Shown piece after piece: positions 59,666 through 64,000 of a DNA stretch of 64,000 nucleotides. Source of the stretch: MA-ANB-1 sp965216445 (GTDB lineage Bacteria; Actinomycetota; Acidimicrobiia; Spongiisociales; ZC4RG35). Each line of letters starts with the position of its first letter. Positions within the stretch are counted from its first letter, which is position 1. The translations under genes and the position numbers were made by a program. The stretch is taken from the NCBI GenBank assembly GCA_965216445.1, contig OZ244166.1:1488001-1552000 (forward strand), read 5' to 3'. The notes below the pieces were generated by a model. The model saw only the letters and a list, made by a program, of their open reading frames with translations, did not search any database and was not told the DNA's origin.

Positions 59666-60040
59666 ATGGCTCAGTCCGAAGCTCCTGGTTGTCGTGATGC
59701 TGCCTTAGCTACCGCATTCCTGCTCGGTTTCGGGATGGCCATGTTCGTGACCGGTCTCGCATTGATCAACCAGAGTGGAGGATGCATCGACACCTGCGAG
59801 TTCATCGGGCTCGCGATCCTCTATTCAGGTGGCCCCATCTCGGCTGCCCTAGGTGCCTTCACCGACACGGTGGTGATCGCCTGGCCCCTTGAAGTCATGC
59901 TTTGGGTGGTGCTCGGATTCTGGGCGGCGAGAAGAGCAGCAGTCACCAGGCGTTCACTGTGGGCGTACGTAACCGTCATTCTTGTCGTGAGTCTGGTTTA
60001 CGGATTTGTCCTCTCCCAGTTTGTTGAGCTGGCAATCTGA
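59666..60040 (+). CDS. Small membrane protein of unknown function
   Basis: 124 aa from ATG 59666 (a GTG/TTG-type start 7 codons upstream is possible). Four hydrophobic segments: ATAFLLGFGMAMFVTGLALI, FIGLAILYSGGPISAALGAF, LEVMLWVVLGFWAARRA and VTVILVVSLVYGFVLSQF. Two cysteines occur in the loop GGCIDTCEF and could form a disulfide on the outer face. No family recognised. Divergent from the CopD-like gene by about 37 bases. Confidence 0.65.
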   Translation: MAQSEAPGCRDAALATAFLLGFGMAMFVTGLALINQSGGCIDTCEFIGLAILYSGGPISAALGAFTDTVVIAWPLEVMLWVVLGFWAARRAAVTRRSLWAYVTVILVVSLVYGFVLSQFVELAI

Positions 60041-60052
60041 GCGCACCGACTG

Positions 60053-60064
60053 GTGACTAGTCAC
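60053..60064. promoter_or_regulatory. 12-bp perfect palindrome
   Basis: GTGACTAGTCAC lies 12 bases after one membrane-protein gene and 62 bases before the next gene; a possible operator for the gene at 60126. Confidence 0.35.
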
Positions 60065-60125
60065 ATCGAAGTTCGTTGATTTAGCCGTTACCTGTCTACT
60101 CCTAACCACATAACGTGGTTGACGA

Positions 60126-60476
60126 ATGCAGAGAGTACTTTCGGTTCGTGTTGTCGTGTTTGCGATGGCAGCCATCGTGGCCATGGCAGCATCGATCGCA
60201 AGTACCGCTCAGTTCGCAGCCGAAAAACCAGGCGGCGAGTTGAAACCGATTGGCGGTGCAGCTGAGTCGGTGTCAATCATTCAGGGGAGCCAGACAGTTT
60301 TCTGGTATTCATTGACCGGCCCGGTGACCTTGGTCACCACTAGGGGGTGGCCGGTTAGTGATGGGGAGGTCGAGCTGGGTGGTGGTCTCACCATCACCCA
60401 GCCCGACTCAGGCGAATCCGGGCTGATCAATACCGGTGAGCGCCCCATGTCGGTCTGGTTTGATTTCGAAGACTGA
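60126..60476 (+). CDS. Small exported protein of unknown function
   Basis: 116 aa. The N-terminal signal/anchor VLSVRVVVFAMAAIVAMAASIA ends in an STAQFA cleavage-like site. The mature part is beta-rich with no cysteine (SIIQGSQTVFWYSLTGPVTLVT, DGEVELGGGLTITQPD, RPMSVWFDFED), perhaps one small beta-sandwich. No domain recognised. Its stop is 20 bases from the convergent M16 peptidase stop. Confidence 0.6.
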   Translation: MQRVLSVRVVVFAMAAIVAMAASIASTAQFAAEKPGGELKPIGGAAESVSIIQGSQTVFWYSLTGPVTLVTTRGWPVSDGEVELGGGLTITQPDSGESGLINTGERPMSVWFDFED

Positions 60477-60496
60477 CCCACTCTCTTTGGGTCAAT

Positions 60497-61753
60497 TCAG
60501 TTGGAGACGTACGGCTCCAGATCCGATTCTTCGAACGGTCCAACAGCGCCAATCAGGCGTTCGGCGGTGTACATCTCCTTGGCAACCTTCTGAACTTCTT
60601 CACGGGTTACGGCGTCGAGTTTCTTGAGTCTTTCATCGGTCGACAGGTGCGGCATTGAGGCAAGCTCATCCCGACCGAGTCGGATCATGCGACTGTTGGA
60701 ATCTTCGAGCGAAAGAGCTAGCCCCCCGCGCATCGATCCCTTGGCTCGTTCCAGTTCGGCGTCGGTGATCCCTTCGTCGATCACTTTCGCCAGCTCATCC
60801 TCGATAACGGTCAGTGCGGTGTCAGTTTGGCTCGGAGTCGTTCCGACGTACACGCCCCAAGCTCCCGCGTCGGCGTATGCCAGCCGGAATGCATAAACCG
60901 AATATGCGAGCCCTCGTTCCTCTCGCACTTCTCGGAACAATCTCGACGACATTCCAGTACCCATCACGTGATTGAGGACCTGATAGGCCCAGCGTCTTTC
61001 GTCGTCCCTCTGCAGACCTTTGCCCCCAATGAGGATGTGGGCCTGTTCTGTGTCCCGTCGAGTCAAGACCAACCTCGACGGTGGATCTACCGGGCTGAAC
61101 TCATGACCGACTGGATCACCCTCCCAGTCTCCGAACCGGTCCGCCACCACCTCTACGACGTGGTCATGGTCGATATTCCCGACGGCTGCGATGACGACCG
61201 ACTTCGCCCCATAGCGACGATCCCAATAACCCATGATGTCTTCTCGAGTCATACCTCTGATGGAATCCCGCGTGCCCAGGACAGGTGCCTCGAGGGGATG
61301 ACCGGCGAATGCAGCGGAGGTGAAATTCTCGAAGGCAACGTCGCTGGGGTCGTCCTCATTCATGTTGATCTCTTCAATAACGACATGACGCTCCGAGTCG
61401 ATCTCGTTAGCCCTGAATGCTGGTCTTTGCATGATCTCGGAGAGAATGTCGAAACCATCGGTGACGTTTACGTCGAGGAGTCTCGTCCAATAGCAGGTCG
61501 CCTCTTTGCTGGTGAAAGCGTTCGACTCAGCGCCCATAGCATCGAACCCCTCGCTTACATCCCGAGCGGAGAGCGTTTCACTGCCTTTGAAAAGGAGATG
61601 TTCGAGAAAGTGTGATGCACCGTGTTCTCGTGGCAGGTTCTCGTCCCGTGTTCCGGTGTCGGCCCAGCACCCTATGGACACCGATCGCACCGAAGGCATG
61701 GTCTCGGTTATCACTCGTAATCCGTTGGGAAGCGTTGTCAGGTCGTAGTGCAC
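60497..61753 (-). CDS. M16 family zinc peptidase (pitrilysin / processing-peptidase-like)
   Basis: 418 aa. The inverted zinc motif HFLEH (His48, Glu51, His52) lies in GASHFLEHLLFKGSETLSA, and the third ligand Glu is about 75 residues later in VVIEEINM. The C-terminal homologous half has RGLAYSVYAFRLAYADAGAWGVYVGT, which contributes the substrate-binding Arg/Tyr. No signal peptide, so probably cytoplasmic. In many bacteria it follows pnp; no polynucleotide phosphorylase lies in the window, but the region upstream is now occupied by a divergent gene. Confidence 0.94.
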   Translation of the reverse strand: MHYDLTTLPNGLRVITETMPSVRSVSIGCWADTGTRDENLPREHGASHFLEHLLFKGSETLSARDVSEGFDAMGAESNAFTSKEATCYWTRLLDVNVTDGFDILSEIMQRPAFRANEIDSERHVVIEEINMNEDDPSDVAFENFTSAAFAGHPLEAPVLGTRDSIRGMTREDIMGYWDRRYGAKSVVIAAVGNIDHDHVVEVVADRFGDWEGDPVGHEFSPVDPPSRLVLTRRDTEQAHILIGGKGLQRDDERRWAYQVLNHVMGTGMSSRLFREVREERGLAYSVYAFRLAYADAGAWGVYVGTTPSQTDTALTVIEDELAKVIDEGITDAELERAKGSMRGGLALSLEDSNSRMIRLGRDELASMPHLSTDERLKKLDAVTREEVQKVAKEMYTAERLIGAVGPFEESDLEPYVSN

Positions 61754-61897
61754 GGGGGCAGTCTACGAAGCTCGCCCAACTACAGCACAGTTGGCGGCTC
61801 GGCACTTGCTCGATCGCGCGGCGGAAGGACGTCGGAGATCGTCATTCTCTTGGGACGCTTCCGGCAATTTGACACCTCATGAGACAATGGGCAGCTG

Positions 61898-64000
61898 ATG
61901 CGCGACCGCGAAACCACGTTCCTAGCTGATCTGATCAGTCCCGAAGACCTTGCAGTCGAGGCTGTAGTGAACCGTTATCAACGTGTCGCTCCCGCCGTGA
62001 CACGCTTCGCCAGAAGCCTCTCAAAGAACCCTCAGCTGAGGGTCCGCCTTGGTTCGGAACCGGCCGCTTCCGACGACGAGGTCGTTTGTGACCCCCGGAT
62101 CTTCCAGGCCGCCTATCACCGTAACGCCCCGGTCACTCCCGATGAAGTCGCACTTGCTTCAGCACTTCATGAGGTCATGCATCTGGTGTCCACACGACTC
62201 GATGAACCACGGCCCGTCCCCGAGGACTGGCCCATCGAAGGGCGCTCCGATACCGACTCCGAACTCGAGACCGACCTCCTCACTGCGTTGGAGCGGACTG
62301 AGAAGCCCGTAGCCGAGGTGCTCTTTTTCACACTCGAAGATGCGCGGCAGGAGCGCCAGGGCCTGTCGATTTACCCGGGAGCGAGGTCCGTACTCCAAGA
62401 CCTCTACCTGTCGTCGTTCGGGCATGCCGCTGAGCGAAGTGGGGCCCTGAGTCAGTTTGTCCTCGGCTGCTTCCTCTTGACCGGGGGGTACATCGAGCGG
62501 GACGTCTTGGAACGTCGATTCGAGGCGCGGGCTGCTGTGGCGATCGCCGACGGATCCGAGCAGTGCGAACGCGCCGCCCTGGCCGACGATCCGTGGAATG
62601 TTGCAAGACTTGCGCTCGAACTGGAGGCAATCGCCCGCGCCAACGGCCTGATCACAGAAGTCCCCGACGGTGCTACGAACAGCGCGAGGCAGACTGCCGC
62701 GAACTCCGACGCCGAACAGGCTGCAAAGGGAGTTGACCAAGTCCGGATGACATCGCCAATCGTCTCTGACTCGGACTCCTATCAGGAGACAAGACGTGCC
62801 GCGGAGGCGCGCTCGGGCATGTCGGACCGCAAGGGAACTTCGGAAATGGCCGATGATGAATCCACCGATCAGCTCCTGAGGATCAGTCAGTCACCAGACA
62901 TCTATCTCCCGAACGGCCAGGGGGGGAAGCTGCTGATCTCGGCAATACCTTCCTCCTTCTCTCGCCTCGGATCCGACGGTCTCGGTGCTCTGACCGACGC
63001 TTCGAAACTGTGGCAGGTCGACCAGCGCAGGGTCAGCGGTGAGCTGTACCCCCTCTTCGCCGCAAACCAGAGGCGTGGATTGCGCTCGGGATTCGACCAA
63101 GGTGATGTTTCGCCGCACTCAGCTCTGTTCATCGGAGCCGGCTTGTATCAACGGCTTTATGAGAGGCGAGCCGCACGAACCAGGAGGAAATATGCCGTCT
63201 CTCTGCTCGTCGACGCGTCGGCGTCGATGCTCAGCCCGGGAAGGGTTCGGGGCAGGGAAACCACATGGGCCATGCCATCCGCCCTTCTCGGGGCATGGAC
63301 TATGGCCCATCTGTGCGACGAACTGCAGATCGACTTCGAGGTTGCATTGTTCAACCGGGGCTTTGCCGCTAGACCGGGCGATACTGAGAGTTCCTACCGA
63401 CGGAGCCGGGCCAGTGCGATCTCAGGTCTGAAGCGAACCCAGGGAACTGCGGCAGATCGGCTGACCTCCACAGTGAATCACTATCTGGTCAAACCCTTCG
63501 ACAGGAGATGGCGGGATTCCGAGCCCGCCCTCGCCGGTCTGTTCTATACAGCTGCGCAACCGAGAAAAGCTGCGGCACACGCCAGGCGCAATCCGGATGA
63601 GGCACCACCGGTCTCGATGTTCGAGAAGGCCGCCAACGTCGACGAGTTCAACATTGTCCATGCTGCAGAGCGGATGGGCAGGCTGGGCGCCCAGGTGAGA
63701 GTGCTCATGGTCCTCGCAGACGGAATGACCCGAGGCTCAGTGCAGAACCTTGCCGATTCTGTGGCGGCCGTCGAAGGGTCGGGGACCACCGTGATCGGAA
63801 TCGGCATCGGCGATCACACCGTCGATGAGGCATACCAGAGACATCAAGTGGTCGACGAGCCCCAACAACTCGCCGCCGCCATGGTCGAAGGGACCCGACG
63901 GGCTCTAAGACGAAGCCTTTCCACCCAAGGCATGGATTCATGGTGGCTGCGGACCTCGATTCGAAACGCAAACAACCTGAAGTCAACACAGGAGAGATCA
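61898..64000 (+). CDS. Zincin-like/VWA domain protein (DUF2201/CobT-like), 3' truncated
   Basis: 701 codons open to the window edge. The N-terminal part carries ALHEVMHLV (HExxH near residue 89). The middle is acidic and low in structure (about residues 260-330). The C-terminal third is a von Willebrand A domain with the MIDAS motif LLVDASASML (DxSxS) and a later VLMVLADGMTRG. Metallopeptidase-like plus VWA order is found in DUF2201-type and CobT-like partners of MoxR AAA+ ATPases; the ATPase would be outside the window if present. ATG 61898 lacks a clear Shine-Dalgarno. Divergent from the M16 gene with 144 bases between. Confidence 0.8.
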   Translation, partial: MRDRETTFLADLISPEDLAVEAVVNRYQRVAPAVTRFARSLSKNPQLRVRLGSEPAASDDEVVCDPRIFQAAYHRNAPVTPDEVALASALHEVMHLVSTRLDEPRPVPEDWPIEGRSDTDSELETDLLTALERTEKPVAEVLFFTLEDARQERQGLSIYPGARSVLQDLYLSSFGHAAERSGALSQFVLGCFLLTGGYIERDVLERRFEARAAVAIADGSEQCERAALADDPWNVARLALELEAIARANGLITEVPDGATNSARQTAANSDAEQAAKGVDQVRMTSPIVSDSDSYQETRRAAEARSGMSDRKGTSEMADDESTDQLLRISQSPDIYLPNGQGGKLLISAIPSSFSRLGSDGLGALTDASKLWQVDQRRVSGELYPLFAANQRRGLRSGFDQGDVSPHSALFIGAGLYQRLYERRAARTRRKYAVSLLVDASASMLSPGRVRGRETTWAMPSALLGAWTMAHLCDELQIDFEVALFNRGFAARPGDTESSYRRSRASAISGLKRTQGTAADRLTSTVNHYLVKPFDRRWRDSEPALAGLFYTAAQPRKAAAHARRNPDEAPPVSMFEKAANVDEFNIVHAAERMGRLGAQVRVLMVLADGMTRGSVQNLADSVAAVEGSGTTVIGIGIGDHTVDEAYQRHQVVDEPQQLAAAMVEGTRRALRRSLSTQGMDSWWLRTSIRNANNLKSTQERS

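Noticed and set aside
1..64000. CRISPR arrays, insertion sequences, prophage or integrative elements
   Set aside because: No regularly spaced repeats, transposase, integrase or phage structural genes were found; the gene content is ordinary chromosomal.

Overview
The window looks like chromosomal DNA of a high-GC member of the Actinomycetota, probably an uncultured lineage near the Acidimicrobiia. The class is an inference; no rRNA is present. The reasons are the cofactor-F420-type oxidoreductases (one DUF385 protein and two luciferase-like proteins), a RamB-type regulator beside the glyoxylate-shunt genes, LexA boxes of the CGAAC-N4-GTTCG type, and the order cinA-thpR-recA / rny-miaB-miaA-dapF / lexA. 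I see no insertion sequence, prophage, CRISPR array or rRNA. Genes are tightly packed on both strands and no gene-free stretch exceeds about 280 bases.

Layout. 1-12.3 kb: a patatin-like lipase, a DUF368 undecaprenyl-phosphate transporter, a large secreted beta-helix protein, threonine dehydratase divergent from kynureninase, an F420-type reductase, LtrA, an SDR, a TetR/SnoaL-like divergent pair with a clear operator, and small membrane proteins. 12.3-17.4 kb: four tRNAs (Val-CAC, Val-GAC, Cys, Gly), a small zincin, an aminotransferase, dut and nrdR. 17.5-19.4 kb: a lipoprotein and a copper nitrite reductase fused to cytochrome c. 19.4-29.7 kb: an SOS and RNA-maintenance block: a LysM protein divergent from lexA with four LexA boxes between them, dapF-miaA-miaB-rny, a GT-C membrane protein, and recA with its own LexA box, thpR and cinA. 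30-38 kb: carbon metabolism: an archaeal-type (type II) GAPDH homologue, a Rieske-ThDP fusion enzyme, isocitrate lyase, malate synthase and a divergent RamB-like regulator. 38-44.1 kb: a 2-oxoacid dehydrogenase operon (E1-alpha, E1-beta, E2) running directly into an AhpD-like gene with an in-frame UGA, then an S10 peptidase and an Asp/Glu racemase. 44.2-64 kb: ftsK, an ECF sigma factor with its probable anti-sigma factor, an iodotyrosine-deiodinase-like flavoprotein overlapping a cyclase-family hydrolase, dapA-rnj, a HAD phosphatase, a P-loop kinase/F420-oxidoreductase fusion, a cyclophilin, a FUSC-like protein and a DUF4015-like lipoprotein, an M16 peptidase, and a truncated zincin/VWA protein.

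The strongest unusual signal is the gene at 40256-40822. It is an AhpD-family peroxidase-like protein in which the second catalytic cysteine of the CxxC motif is a TGA codon. The frame stays open and homologous on both sides, and a short SECIS-like hairpin lies 17 nt after the TGA. It directly follows the lipoyl-bearing E2 gene. In Mycobacterium tuberculosis AhpD is reduced by an E2 lipoyl group, so a selenocysteine-dependent, lipoyl-coupled peroxidase is a reasonable hypothesis. Other points worth a look are the Rieske-ThDP fusion, the type II GAPDH next to it, the iodotyrosine-deiodinase-like enzyme, the kinase-oxidoreductase fusion, two apparent CTG start codons in CTGA stop/start overlaps, a tRNA-Val with C at position 33, and a CRP-type palindrome before the ECF sigma gene.
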